Origin: Sclerurus mexicanus
Lineage: Eukaryota; Chordata; Aves; Passeriformes; Furnariidae
Assembly: GCA_013396755.1 (NCBI GenBank)
Contig: VWZF01003020.1
Location: 62,001 to 126,000 of the forward strand
Reading direction: 5' to 3'
DNA: 64,000 nt
In this document: positions 29,701 through 41,402 of the stretch, one piece after another
Position numbering within the stretch: the stretch's first letter is position 1
How the letters are laid out: every line of letters begins with the position of its first letter
Program-made: the position numbers and the translations under genes
Notes under the pieces: model-generated
Databases searched by the model: none
What the model was told of the DNA's origin: nothing
The model's input: only the letters and a program-made list of their open reading frames with translations

Positions 29701-32700
29701 CCCCTCTTCATTTATGTGACCCTGTACCTTTAGTAACATTTTTCAAATATGATTTTGGATATATAGTTTCCTGAACTGAAGTTGGGAAAACTCAAATTCC
29801 CTTATTTGGCTTCATCTGGACCACTGAAGAGACATCAGCAGGACTGAGATCAGCAGGTAGCTTGCACTGAGCTGACAGAGCTGACCGAGCCTGACAAAGT
29901 CCTGTAGAAGGGGCAGTAGGAGAAGGGAATGCTTTAGCACAGGGCTCCTCAGTTTCCATTCTCACTGTATTCAGTTTTGATCCTTTTGTGTTGAATCTGT
30001 TTCGCTTCTTCCCACACCACTAGCTGCTGCCAGCAGGAGTATCAGTAGGGGTGCAAACAGGACAGGTCCTAGCTCTGAGTTCAGCTGCTTGTCCCACCAG
30101 TTCCTAAGGAAGCCCAGTTTACTTCCACATAAGGAGGAGCCTTGGACAGTTTTAATTTCAAGCTCTCAGGTGTCACAGTAGTACTGAAGTGTGGAGGTGA
30201 TACAACTGCTCAAGGAAAAGGCTTCCACCAGTAGGAAATGGATGGATTTTACTAGTCTGGCCCTTGAAACTGGCCTAACCATTTCGACTAAAACTATGCG
30301 TAATCAAAAATGAAGCCAAGGCAAGCATGTGGCATGGAAAATTTCGGCCCAGCCAACTAGTTAGCAAAGTTCTAGGCAGCTCAACAACTGGGTCCTTCAA
30401 TGAAAAGTATCTGTATCAGACCTACATGTTTTACAGGCATAGGCACAGTCGTTGGGTTTTTATAGGAGCTTCACAAGGTACGTGATAGTTTGCTTGCTGT
30501 GTTTTTAGGCGTTTGAGAGCACCCTCAAGTCCTGGGAGGACAAACAGAAGTGTGAGTTGTCCCGACCCTCCTCTTTCTCTCTGCAACCAGAGATCATGTC
30601 TGAAGAGGAATCAACACAGATCAACCAGTTTGGACAAGCTGCAGGTGCTCTGATCCACAGGTGTGCCTCAACCTGCTTTTGGTGATAGAGCCCTCCTTTG
30701 GGGCCTGAAGTTCTTGTCTTACTTTCTGTTCCAGGAGATGTTCCTGTTCACTCTTACCTCAGAAGTGCTGGTCTATGTCACTGGGAGTAGTCTGATTCAT
30801 TATGCACTCTCCCAGCTGTATGAGGACTGAAGTTAAATAAACTTTCTTAGGCCATTCTGAACAAAAAATAGTACTTTCATGAGCAAACATGGGTTCTTTA
30901 ATACTGAAAGAACCCATTCTCTTTAAATTACTTTTTATCAGAAAAAAACCAAAAGCCTCTCTCGGAGCTCAGATGGCAACCTGAGTTCTTGTAACCGTGA
31001 TGCCCAGCAGAGATTTTTTGAAAGAAATCACTGTATGCTCATCTGTTCATCCTTTAGTCAGGCATTCTGCACCTTGGTCTGAGCTTCTGAGAGGTGAAAT
31101 TCCCAGTCATCAGAGAAGTGTTAATTAAGCTGCCACAAGTGCAGTTGCCTTTCAGTTCACTGTGGCCATACTGAAATGTCTGGGTTGTATCTCTCACTGA
31201 TACCGATTTGTGTGCAGAATTGAACATGCACCTGGAGTTGTGCCTGTGAGACCTGCCTGTGTGTGCTCACTATGTGGGGAGAGCTGTCCTGCTTTGCGAG
31301 GGGCTGTGCCCCTCCTGTGCTCCAGCCCTGCCTGTGTTGCTGGGATGGTTGTTAGGAGGAGATACCCAATCAGAAGAGATCTCCTGCTTTGAGCATGTGC
31401 TGATGCAATCTGTAATTCTCTCTTTAGCATTCGGGAAATAGCTCAGTCCTATCAGGACATGGAACAGGAGCTTGCCCATGCTGTCAATGCCAGCTCCAAG
31501 TCTATGGACAAAGTCTACGCTAAATCCAAGTCTACAGAGGTACTTCACTCACTTGGCATCTCCCTTTTTGTCCTTGCTCTATAGCTCTTGGTTTTCCTTT
31601 CTGATTGACCAAAAGTAGACCCTGCCTGTCTAAGACTTCTTCATTTTGAGTGCTCAGACCTCTACACTTCTAGACTTAACTTGTGCATGAATTGCTTCCC
31701 TGCAGGGTCTGAACTGCAGCCTTGTGGTAGAGATGGTGAATAATGTCAAAGCCCTGCACAACGAGACAGAGCTGCTGCTGGCAGGCAAGATGGCTCTGGT
31801 AAGGAGCACAAAGTAGGAGGAATACAGCCTCTCACTTCCTCCCCTTTCCTCCTGTTGCCTTGACATAATATTTTGCTGGTGTTGGGCTTCCTTGTCTTTG
31901 TGACTCTGAAAGTCAGTTTAAATGTTATCATCCAGGAATTAGGATGGTTTTGCTATGTGGGCATGATGCGCAGTCAAGGTAGATTCTGTGGAGTTTGGAG
32001 CTCAGAAAAGTGGAGAATCATGGACTTGGTAAGGTCTGGGCAGAGTGCCTGCTGTGCGCTTCCTTTTAAAAGGAGGAACTGCTTTGTTAGCTAGGAATTT
32101 TGAGGCAAGGGCCTGACTGTGTTCCACCGTGTGGCTTTTAACTCTGCTTTGCTTCCATTTCTGATCCAGCAATTAGATCCTCCCCAGAAGGAGCAGCTCC
32201 AGGCAGCCCTGGCAGACATGGATCTCCAACTGAGGAAACTGGCAGAAATCCCTTGGCTGTGGCAGCTTGTAGAGCCCTGCGATGAGGAGGTGAGGAGGAC
32301 CAGGGTTATTTTTTCCCTAGTTGTTCTGTTTTTCCCTACTTGACTGTGAGTGTTTGACTTCCTGAGACTATATGACTGATGTGAGAGAACATAATTAAGA
32401 AGGAAACTCGACTCCCTAGGGCTAAAGTATGTAATTTCCTGCTAATATTCCTTGCCTGACATGGTATCAACTTTCTCTGCTTCCTTTCCTTTCGTGATCA
32501 GAATGAATATAGATTTTTTTTTCCCCTCTCTTACAAGGTCATGGAGCTGAGCTTGACCATGGTTTTTGTCCATTCCAATCAATTTGTGACTGTGAGCCTG
32601 ATTTTCCCTTTCTGTCCTTGCAGAACCAAATGCTGGATTATTCTAAACGCAGCCGCAGTGGCAAGTTCCGCCTGGTGACCAAGTTTAAAAAGGAGAAGAA

Positions 32701-35289
32701 CAACAAAAATAAGGAGACTCATAGTAGCATGGGACTGCCGGGTACCAAGTCTGCTCATTCACTGTGTCTCTTTGTCACACTAGTGTGGTCATGCCACTAC
32801 CGCTTCTCTGTCTGGCTCCTCACACATTCTCTCCTCCTCTGTTTCACCTGCATCTACCTTTTCTTGGAGGTCTACTCCATCATCTTCATGTCGCAGAGTA
32901 GCTTTTTGCTCCCTTCCAAGTCATGATCCCCCAGTACCATGCAAATGTTCCTGAGCAGGAACGGGAGGTACCCTCTGAAGAATTCTCTCCACACCCTACA
33001 GATTTCCAGGGATATATCAGGGTGTTTCAGGAAGTTATTTGAGAATTTTGACATTTTAAGTATCAAAATGACTGCGGGGCCCAAGTCCGCGAAACTCCAG
33101 TCTCATCACTGCTAATTCTCTGTGATATGGTAAATGATGTTTTTCTCATTGATTCACCTTCAGGCTTTAACAGATTTCATGTCTAATTGGCTGGGGCTCA
33201 GCATCACCACAGGTGCACCCCGACCTTTAATCCTACTGGTCAGTAGGTAAAACCTGGCCATGAATCAACAAATTACTATTCAAGACACTTTCTCTCCAAA
33301 TTGGGTTAGTTGATTTTTGGTTTATGCTCTTCTTACAAAGGCTTTCTTCTAAAATTCAGAAGTACTCCCTGTTCTGCGGGCTTCTGGGTCCTGTCTTCTG
33401 CTGTGGCATTTTGGGTAGTCTCCTTCTGTCTGACAGGCTTGTGTTCATTTGTTGCCTCCTGGAATTTGAAAACTTTATTATTCTCTTATTTGGAGGCTGT
33501 ACAAGAAGGTGGAAGTCTAAACCTCTAAAGTCTTCCTCTTCCTTCAGACAAGAGGGAGAGAGTTTGGCATTTTGTTTACTGAGCACAAATGGTTATACAT
33601 AACAGCAAAGCAATCTGTGCTGTGATTCTTCATCCTGTGTTTTCTGAATCTGTTGTTTTGTACACAGAGGAGTATCAACGAATTGACTCTTCTTAAACAT
33701 GGAAGTACACTTTAAAAAACATATCCAATCCCATCAAAACAAACATGCACTTCCTCCTCGCTGTACTGCAACAGGCCTCTGCTTAAGGGAACACCTTTTC
33801 CCTTTCTCTGCCCTACCTCCTCCATTTGAAATCATAGGTCATGCTGCACTCCGCTTGGTTTGAGGCTGTGGTCCTGCTTGCCCTCCTCCTCTGGCACTCA
33901 GTGCCATGGTGTCCTCATCTCTCACTGTCTCCTGGGATTCTGGGTACTCAATGCACTCCTGCTTTTCCATCTCTAACAGTTCACCTCTGGGGAACGGAGG
34001 AGGTTGCGGCCTGGCTTGAGCATCTCAGTCTTTGTGAGTATAAGGATATCTTCATCCGGCATGACGTCCGGGGCTCTGAGCTCCTGCACCTCGAGCGGAG
34101 GGACCTCAAGGTACTTTCATGGTCAGCTCATGAGAAATAGCCAGCTGCATCTGCATGACTTCTGTGCTGAATGTGCTTGGAAGTGGTCTGCCTGCTGTTC
34201 ATTCCAGTGCCGTGGCAAGACAAATGGGGTCATTGCAGCCTTGTTTTATTTTCTCACCTTTTCAGGTCACCTGGTTTGTAATAGCAGGAAGGTAGAAGAG
34301 GTAGTTGAGGGACCACAGTCTGGAGATGTGATACAGTCCAGTATACAGATTGCAGATAGTGTTCTTCCGAGTCTCTGATTTTAATGATGGAACTTTTGAA
34401 CTTCGTAGCTACTGCCTCATCTTTGCAGAACATGCTGTGATTGGAAAAATGTGATTCTTACCGTGCAGTGACTGAACAAATAGATCATCACACGTCTTTG
34501 TTACCAGAAAAAGCGATTGTGCGCTTTGATGAGGCTCCTAGATGGAGGGAATCTTTTTTAATATTGCATAGCAACCACATTGCACAACTTTTCATCTCCT
34601 CACCATGAGATACTGTCTCTACAGAGAGAACTTGAAAGTGGTGGTTCTTTACATGTGCAGGAGACTTGTGTCATCATTATGGTCACTTGCATAGACTAAG
34701 CAGGAGAACACTTGTGAAGTGGTGTGTGGCATTTCTTGAATGCCCCTTGGATGTCTTGTGTGATTTTGACTGTGTTCCCATTGGGAGGTTTGCTGTGACC
34801 TGTGTAGCTGATCCCTCCACATGCCATCCAGCTGCAGCCTGGGTTTTGCTGCATGGTACCCAGTTGCTTAATGTGACTGATTGGTTCTTCCTGCATGTTT
34901 TGGCTGCTAGCTTAAGTGTGTGCTCTTGCTGTTCTCTCAGTCTCTGACAGTCAAAGCAATTTGTGTTTCTGGCGAATGGTCCGCAGTTGTTTCTATGCAT
35001 TTCTTTGTGCCTGCTCTGTGTTCCTTACCAGCTTTTTGACATGTGGTTGGAGGTGCTGAATATAACCCTCAGGTTTGTAATCTTTCCGGTTGGTTCCCTC
35101 CTCTCTTTGTAACTGATTGATGAGTTTGTAACCATTGCTTGGCCACCTGGAGTTGCCTCCTGCCTTTCTGTGAAGGTAAGTTTTTCTCTTTTCTTCCAGG
35201 ACCTGGGTGTGACCAAAGTGGGTCACATGAAGAGGATCCTGCATGGGATCAAGGAGCTGAGCCGGAGTACTCCTGCCAGCGAGGCTTAG
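11620..35289 (+). CDS. DGKD: Diacylglycerol kinase delta, 3' portion (27 exons)
   Basis: Type II diacylglycerol kinase; it uses ATP to convert diacylglycerol to phosphatidic acid at membranes. Exons: 11620-11724, 12541-12673, 13222-13328, 13821-13946, 14824-14926, 15400-15562, 17747-17855, 18599-18738, 19468-19552, 20117-20211, 20311-20410, 20565-20838, 22668-22823, 23568-23696, 24645-24741, 25038-25148, 25884-25980, 26706-26813, 27417-27530, 27931-28065, 30509-30660, 31428-31539, 31706-31798, 32170-32289, 32624-32741, 33980-34110, 35200-35289. The sum is 3303 bases, encoding 1100 residues plus TAG; every junction is GT-AG and keeps frame. Order: PH end, C1, C1, DAGKc, linker, DAGKa, helical region, SAM. 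The C-terminal SAM domain and the ending [12 protein letters not shown] favour delta over eta (known family difference). The start codon and N-terminus are upstream of the window. Confidence 0.96.
12541..14926 (+). CDS. DGKD: DGKD exons: tandem C1 (zinc) domains
   Basis: Four exons (12541-12673, 13222-13328, 13821-13946, 14824-14926). The first C1 domain, window residues about 48-97, begins [17 protein letters not shown] and ends in RATNNC. The second, about 120-170, begins [17 protein letters not shown] and ends near LLPTKC. Both keep the His/Cys pattern that coordinates two zinc ions. In DGKs the C1 pair lies just before the catalytic domain and supports diacylglycerol or membrane engagement. 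The DIIEDEDG stretch between the domains matches the delta/eta family. Confidence 0.95.
14127..14158. repeat. TA-rich microsatellite
   Basis: Short alternating AT/TA tract interrupted by TGTGTATTTT, inside a DGKD intron. Likely a length-variable simple repeat. Confidence 0.7.
15400..18738 (+). CDS. DGKD: DGKD exons: catalytic subdomain DAGKc
   Basis: Three exons (15400-15562, 17747-17855, 18599-18738). The domain starts near window residue 204 with [16 protein letters not shown]. It contains the ATP-binding glycine motif GGDGS at about 262-266 inside [16 protein letters not shown], then [16 protein letters not shown] from about residue 289. These glycine-rich motifs are the hallmark of the diacylglycerol kinase/NAD kinase fold, and no active-site residue appears altered. 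The 2.2 kb intron between the first two exons contains a retroviral LTR-like segment. Confidence 0.96.
16704..16990 (-). mobile_element. Endogenous retrovirus LTR-like segment (antisense)
   Basis: Read on the minus strand, the segment has a TATA-like GTATAAAATG (complement of 16861-16870). About 70 bases further on comes AATAAA (complement of 16790-16795), then a short downstream stretch ending near 16704. This TATA to poly(A)-signal spacing is characteristic of an LTR promoter and R region. The outer ends and any target duplication could not be fixed, and no internal coding region is present, so it would be a solo or truncated LTR. It lies within the 15563-17746 intron of DGKD and includes the single N at 16884. 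Confidence 0.45.
19468..24741 (+). CDS. DGKD: DGKD exons: type II linker between catalytic halves
   Basis: Seven exons (19468-19552, 20117-20211, 20311-20410, 20565-20838, 22668-22823, 23568-23696, 24645-24741) encode about 310 residues separating DAGKc from DAGKa, a split specific to DGK delta/eta/kappa. The region is rich in Ser, Glu and Asp, for example [29 protein letters not shown] and [16 protein letters not shown] basic amphipathic stretch, [20 protein letters not shown], ends the 20565-20838 exon. Much of it looks disordered, yet as far as I recall it closely follows mammalian DGKD. Reading past the donor at 20839 would add about 25 residues and then stop. Confidence 0.92.
24930..24977 (+). 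mobile_element. CR1 LINE 3'-end remnant
   Basis: The short stretch reads TTTTCCAACC, then AAATGACTCTGGGATTCTATG, matching the 3' terminus of avian CR1 elements, which end in ATTCTATG-type repeats. It is only about 45 bases, in a DGKD intron roughly 60 bases upstream of the exon starting at 25038. Confidence 0.6.
25038..28065 (+). CDS. DGKD: DGKD exons: accessory catalytic subdomain DAGKa
   Basis: Five exons (25038-25148, 25884-25980, 26706-26813, 27417-27530, 27931-28065), window residues about 641-829. Recognisable motifs in order are [20 protein letters not shown], the basic [39 protein letters not shown] followed by [28 protein letters not shown], and [11 protein letters not shown]. Together with DAGKc it completes the kinase active site. 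All exon junctions are in frame. Confidence 0.96.
28938..29225 (-). mobile_element. CR1 LINE, 5'-truncated, antisense
   Basis: The + strand begins ATCATAGAACCACAGAATGG and continues with GGTTGGAAGGGACCTTAAAG and a CCCCTGCTATGGGCAGGG-type stretch. This is the reverse complement of the conserved CR1 3' untranslated region and tail. The element is therefore inserted on the minus strand, with its 3' end at the left. It lies in the 2.4 kb DGKD intron 28066-30508. Frames are broken and no CR1 ORF is retained. Confidence 0.9.
30509..32741 (+). CDS. DGKD: DGKD exons: C-terminal helical region
   Basis: Five exons (30509-30660, 31428-31539, 31706-31798, 32170-32289, 32624-32741), window residues about 830-1027. 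The sequence starts [17 protein letters not shown] and contains predicted helical, acidic and polar segments such as [20 protein letters not shown] and [20 protein letters not shown]. It ends in the strongly basic [19 protein letters not shown] just before the SAM domain. No catalytic motif is visible. In type II DGKs this part links kinase and SAM domains; its precise role cannot be told from sequence. Confidence 0.93.
33980..35289 (+). CDS. DGKD: DGKD last two exons: SAM domain and stop
   Basis: Exons 33980-34110 and 35200-35289. The sterile-alpha-motif domain starts [20 protein letters not shown], continues through [20 protein letters not shown], and finishes [20 protein letters not shown], with the stop TAG at 35287-35289. 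The DGK delta SAM domain is known to form helical polymers and to hold the kinase inactive in the cytoplasm. Its presence marks this as the SAM-containing isoform. Confidence 0.96.
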
Positions 35290-38200
35290 CCTCTGTGTTC
35301 ACAGCCTGTCTCTACCATTCCCCCTAACTGCACAGCAGTCACCTCACAGAGCAGATGTGCTCACAACTGTCTGTACTGAACAGCCAAATTGGAACTGTTC
35401 AGAGCTCATATCAACCAAGCATGGTGCTACTTTTTCCTGTGGGGTACGGCTGCATCGAGTTGAGAGGCACCTGATCTGCAGTTGACAGAGCCTCCCAGAG
35501 GGAACTCACTCACTATTTGAAGAGCCATGTCCTCTGACGTGGGAAGCTGTGGTTCCAGTGACAGTGCAGGACTCCTGAGAATTGCAACACAGCTACCTTT
35601 ACTGGATAACTTCATCACAGTAGAATCATTCAGGGCAAAAGATATATTGGCCAGTCTTAGTTCAGGAGCATCTGACAGTCTTTTCAGACCCAAAACTTTC
35701 CTGCTCATCTCTGTGTCACACCTGTATTTAGTGCATATAAGTGGGACAAAGCTTATTCTTGTGTCTTACTGCTCCCTTTTTAATACACCTGTAACTGCAT
35801 GCAGTTTGCAGGCAAAATTCAAAGCCAGTACAGACCTCCTCTGATGAATATCCAGTGATTCTCGTTCACTTATGCCTTTGCAACAAACAATGCATGTGGT
35901 TCACCAGCTGCCTGGGCCTCCCACTGGGCCTGGCTCTCCTCATCTAGCCAAGGGCAATGGTACAGCCTTCAGGTGTTCAGGCATCACAAGCAATTGTTGA
36001 GAAGTTCTGGCAATGAGAAGAGACAAAATTCTGAAGCTCCAGAAGGTTGCAGGAGATCAGTTCTGACTCCCTCTTCTGAATTCATCTTCAGGACACCAGA
36101 TAAAAGGGAGAGGAAAGCTAACAAGCTGTTTGGGCAGCACAAGAAGTGTAATGTAGTGAAATGAGATATAGGACAATTTGCTCCATCTTGGTGGAGGGAG
36201 CAGCATGACTGGCAACAGCCAGGAGTGGCTTCCTCTCCATTTAGTGCCACTTCTGTGGCCGCAAACAGTAGAGCTGTTTCTTTGCTTCGGCTTGCAGTGC
36301 AGAAAACTATTGTGTCACAAAATATGTGATTTATGTCTAGTACTTGCATCTTTTAACCTGTCTTGGTTTTAGAGGCTTTTCCACCTTCCTTCTCTCTTTT
36401 GCTACCTTTCTCCTTCACTCCAAGGTGATACCAAAGGATTAGGATGACTCAGTACCTCCGATGGAGAAACCGTGTGCTGTCAAAACATCAGAGCGCTGAG
36501 AGAAAGAGGATTGTTATTGAGTACATGAGCATTATAATGATAACTGGAGTATGTTGATAAATTGCCTTTGGTATCATCAACAGCAGAGCATGGAAAAATC
36601 CGTGTCTCCGACTCAAAGTTTCTAGATGCCTAGCCCCAGCTTGGTGGCTGTTGAAGTCCAAGACCAGCATGGATAGTTATATCACTATGTTTATCACTGC
36701 GAAGGGAATTTGAGAACAGCCAGTGCTGTAAAACCTGGGAGACAACAGACTGCTCTGTCGTTTAGTGTGTATTTATTTTTTTTATTATTACAGTGTGGCA
36801 CCTGTCTGACTGTGGATGCAGACAAAAGGCCACATACACAGTGGCATAAAAGATCATTTCCTGAGGACATCATTCTTCTTTGTTGTTTGTAAGGATTTTT
36901 ATCAAATTGATACCACCTCTCTAGTCTAACAACAAGCAATCAAGTTAGTTTATGTAGACTTGTCAGCTTATAAAGATTCTGGGTTGATTTCATGCTGGGC
37001 AAACTCCATTGAATTCTCTAGTCTTTCACCAAGGATTATTCCAACTCTCCCTGTCCGTTCTAAGCAGTCATCCACATGTCTCCTCTCAGCCTGGTGAGTG
37101 ACAGGGTTTGCTCATGAGAAGGTAAAAGAAGACTAAATGTGCTTAATCCAGGTAGAAACATTTCTGATATAAATTCTGTAGGGACTGAGCAAGAAATATG
37201 TCCAGCTTTGCCCTGAATTTGTTTTTCCTACCTATACATTGGCAATTGCTTGCATAGCTGTATTTTTTATTTCTCAGTACAGAACCCCTTCACTATATTG
37301 AATTCCTGAGGTATCAGATGAGTAAGAATTGCAGACATACTGTATTTTCCCACTTGCCTGGTGATGCACAGAGCTGTGTGTGGATGATAGTGAGGAGAAG
37401 CCTCCCCTAAGGAGAGCTCAAGGCTGCAGCCATCCTCCCTGGTGACATGTGGTGCAGCCCACTGCCCATTCCGGGAACAGTCCTGCTTGGGATGTCGTGT
37501 GCCTTCCCAGGAGGGTGCAGCAGGGGAGTGAGGCAGGTGGTAACTTTGGAAGAGAGGTGAGATCTGTGTTTGTTCCTCTTTGTGGTGAAGGAACTGTTCT
37601 GGCTCTGAACTTTCCCCAGGCAACCTCACAGTTAAAGATGCATAAACAGTATGCACTTACCTTGCTTGCTTAATCCCCAAGGGATTAAATTCTTGCCTCC
37701 ATAGAAACAGCCCCTCTCTACTCTTTCTGCTCAGAGCAACAGAGGAATCCAAAGAGTTTTTACATTCAGGCATGTTCCTTAATTCGTGCCATATCAATCA
37801 ATATTAGCCATCTGCTCTGAGATGTACAAACCCATCTTCATTTCTTTTGCTTTTATGATCTTTGTGTCAGTGCCTTCAGATCCTTTTTGTATGCATGCAC
37901 AAGGAGTTGACAGCCAGTATATTCTTGTCTGTTGCTTATCAGGGAGGGAGTTCTACCTTTTAAGAGCTAGCAAATGGGATCCACATTTAACCTGAGTGCC
38001 TTTGAATATTTGTTAAGGTACAGATCCAACAAAAGGGTTGTAGCTCTATGTGTCTCACTGGGAATAATGCAGATTTCTGTTGCAGAGATTTTGTGAATAA
38101 ATGAAGATGACTTGTGTTGAACATCAGTGAGAGCCATCTGCAAAGTAGGGAGCCAGGCCGAACTCCTGGCTACATTCCGAGTTCCTCTTCTGTCATCTGA

Positions 38201-39350
38201 TAATATTTTGTAGGAGAGAAACTCAGGAAAGACAGTTAGTAAAAAATCTGCTGCTTTGCCAAAAAAAGAGACTGTCCAGAAGTCTCAGGTGAAAACACCA
38301 GCTCAAGAGAAGCTAGAACTGCACATAAGACAGTGTTTAATCTCTTAAAAAATGCAACTCCTATGAGAGCTGCATGGCACCTTCTGTTCATCATCCCTGC
38401 CCTTGGCAGTGGCTTCAGTGAGCTGGGCATAGGGTTCCTGCCAGGAAGAGGTTTCAGTCTGTTCTCTCACACTCTGGCACAGTCCTGGATGTTTAATGGC
38501 AGATTCTGGGCAATGATATTTGGGTTAAGTGGGATTGCATGCAGTGGGAACTCGAGGGACGTATGGTCTGTGAAGCAGCTGCCAGTGGTGCCTGCTCTGG
38601 GCTCCCTTTGGGAGGGTTGATCAAACCTTTCTTGTTTTGGCTTGGGGGATCTTCATGCTCCCTGCTCTGCAGTGGAGAGAGCTGTGCCACTGGGTTCCTG
38701 GAGGTGCCTGGGTGGGCTGCACCAGAGCCAGGCACCTGGGGGCTTCCAGCTCTGCCAAGGCCTTCAGTGCCAGTCCTTGGAATGTTTCTGCACCCAAATC
38801 GAATGGAGCTTTGTTCATTGTTTTAGTGTTATTTAAAAATGTGCATACTAGAGACCTGATTTTAAAAAAGACTGTTTACAAGAAATATTTTGTATCTTAA
38901 GATGTGTGTACTGTAAAAAAGAAAAAAAAAAGGAAAGGATGAAAAATGTTTTTCTACAGCTGTCAGCAGTGACTGCATGTCCATATCATTGTCCACCGAT
39001 CATTGTTCCTCAGGGGTCTCCCCGCCATTCCTGTGATTCCTGTCAAAAACATAGGGAAGCAAGTGAATCCCTGTACAGTCTTGGGAAGAAGGTTTTGTGC
39101 CTTAAGAATGGGACCTGCTTCCCTCCTATTTATTGTGTTAATTTATACAGTGATTACCATGGAAATGTCTCTTGTATTTTTTTTTTGTACATAGTTTACT
39201 GTTGATTGTTGTAAATAGATTTTTCTTGTATATAAAGTAAACATGTTTCTGAGCTTCCAGTAAGGATTCTCCATTACATATTTTGTTGTGAGTGGGCTGC
39301 TGTGCCTGTCTGGTGGGAACCAGCTAATAAAAACCTGTGCTGTGATCAAA
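35290..39350 (+). other. DGKD: DGKD 3' untranslated region
   Basis: About 4 kb follows the DGKD stop with no acceptable coding exon. A canonical AATAAA lies at 39326-39331 after a T-rich, TGTA-rich stretch typical of vertebrate 3' UTR ends, so the transcript probably ends about 15-25 bases later. An earlier AATAAA near 38097 could give a shorter isoform. The last 500 bases hold several A- and T-runs (near 38915 and 39178). Assignment of the whole stretch to one 3' UTR is an inference from the lack of any other gene and from the long 3' UTR known for mammalian DGKD. Confidence 0.6.
39326..39331 (+). terminator. DGKD: Poly(A) signal of DGKD
   Basis: Canonical AATAAA, followed within 30 bases by TG-rich sequence (CTGTGCTGTG), the usual arrangement of cleavage signals. 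It is the last such signal before the intergenic region. Confidence 0.65.
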
Positions 39351-41332
39351 TGGCTTTATCTGACTTGCATCAGAAGTTCAGAACTGTTCCTTAAAGAAGA
39401 GTGAAATGGTAAATGGGAGTATTGTATATTAGTTTTGTAGTGGCTTTTTGTGCTGGTTTAAGTGGAGTAGGAGACATCAGGTAGTTTATTTTCATTAGCT
39501 GTATCTTGCAGTGAACAAATGATGTTTCAAATGTGGTGATTCTGCTGGTGCTCATCCTGCTCATAGCTCTTCTGCCTGCAAACTCCCAGCTTGATGGGCA
39601 GACACTGCCAGGAACACAGCAGGCTGTTTGTTGTTACATCATGTGTTTGCAGAGCTCCCATGAGTGCTGTGACCCTGCCAGGTGGTGCAGTGCCAGGGTG
39701 AGAGGGGAACAGTTGTTCTCCATTGGGTCCTCTGTGCACTCCATGTACTGCAGGCAATGAGTGAAGGTGCATTTACCAAAATGTGGTAGAAGGGTATTTT
39801 CTCATGGAGTGTAAAAACTCAGTGCCATTAAATGACACCTGTAAACTTGAAAGGACAGAATTTGGAGGTGTTTGGGTGAGCAGTCCATAGAGCTGATTGT
39901 GATAAGCTTTCTCTTCCATCTGTACAGATTGGTGTGTCCATAAGATGCTGACAGGAAACTTCCAGCAGACTAATTTAAACTGAGAGGATGGTTGTAGAGT
40001 TCTGCAGTACTGTTGCAAAATAGATGGAATGTAAGTTGTAATGGTCATGAATATTTTCTATGTTAAAAACACCTTTGTACTTGATATTTAAACAGAACTG
40101 TGAAGAGATGTTTTATGTGGCAGCAACATGAGAAACCATACTACTCTTGCAAGATTATTACAATCATTCATTACTATGTTAGTTACATAGAACTGGAATA
40201 AGGAGAACAGAAAAATCATATCAGACCTGAGTGTTGGGCTCTTCAAGTGGCACTACAGAAAACATGCAAAGAAAGCAATAGCAGAGACAGAAGATATTCT
40301 TGGTCTTCCAATCCAGATAATTTGTTTTGGTCTGTTTTTAATTATATGGCGGAAACCAATAATAAAAAACACATTGCCCCACTCAGTGTATCCATCGCTG
40401 GGATGCCAGACCTGGTTAGGGCTACCATCCTCTTGGTTTGATTTAACTCCCACATGGGTCTCAGGAGGCGGGAGTGAGTTGGGAGAGAGGTGTGCTGGGA
40501 ACATCTTGAAGTGCCAATGAGTCTTAAAAAAAAAAAGTATTTTTATTCTGCTGCTGTTTGCCTTGTCCTAGGTGTTATTGGGTTGGGAGTGTTTATGTGT
40601 TTGGTTATTTTAATAGAGCATAAAGTGTCTGGAGAGTTGAGGAGACAGCAAGGAGATCTGCTCCAGCTGAATGGGCAGCTCTGCAAACCAACAGGTTCAG
40701 AAGCAGCCCTGCTATTCCTCACCTGTAAAGCAGCAGCAGAGTCATAAGGTCAATTCCTTTTTGGCAGCTCCGTGGTTGGGATGAATAACTGTGCACCCCC
40801 CAGCTGGGCCTGGAGCAGCTCGAGGGGTTTAATTTTCATGTGGGCAAAATGAAAAGGCTCTGAGACTAGGAAGTTAGATTTCGTAACAGCTAAAAGATTT
40901 ATGACAATTCTTAAGCAACTTCTGTCTGAAGAGTTCCAGCATTTTGCTGGCTTACCAAGTGACCTTCATGGTGAAATACAAGTCAGTTGTGGTCTATGGC
41001 TTTTCCTCCTGGGAGCAGGGAAGGGAGTGGCCCCTTCTCCAGAAGCAGGTTGGTTTGCACTCATGGGCTGTGCTGTCTTGTTTCACGTGCTTCATGGGGA
41101 GAGATGACAGCTCACAGAACACTGGGTTTCTGCAGCTCTTGCAAGAAATCAGGACCCAGGATGAGAAGGAGACCTTGGCCAAGCTGTGGCAGGTAGAGGC
41201 TCCAGTGTGCATGTAGGAAGGAGGCTTTGTGCTGTTACTATTCAGTGAATCGTTACAAATTAAAAGCTGTCAAGTGGGAAGCACTGATGGATGCAGCACG
41301 AAGTGATTGCTGAAGAGCTGCAGGGTTTGATT

Positions 41333-41402
41333 TTGTGTGTGTGTGTGGTTTTTTGGTTTTTTGGTTTGGGTTTTTTGTTTGTTTTGGGTTTGATTTTTTT
41401 TG
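41333..41402. repeat. T/G-rich low-complexity tract
   Basis: A short TG dinucleotide run passes into repeated GGTTTTTTGG, TTTGGG and TTTGTTTG units, strongly strand-asymmetric (only T and G for tens of bases). Simple-sequence DNA in the DGKD-PROC spacer. Confidence 0.85.

Noticed and set aside
40490..41216. Possible small gene between DGKD and PROC (frames at 40490-40747 and 40944-41216)
   Set aside because: The frames are short and overlap one another, with no recognisable domain, no splice-supported continuation and no adjacent poly(A) signal.
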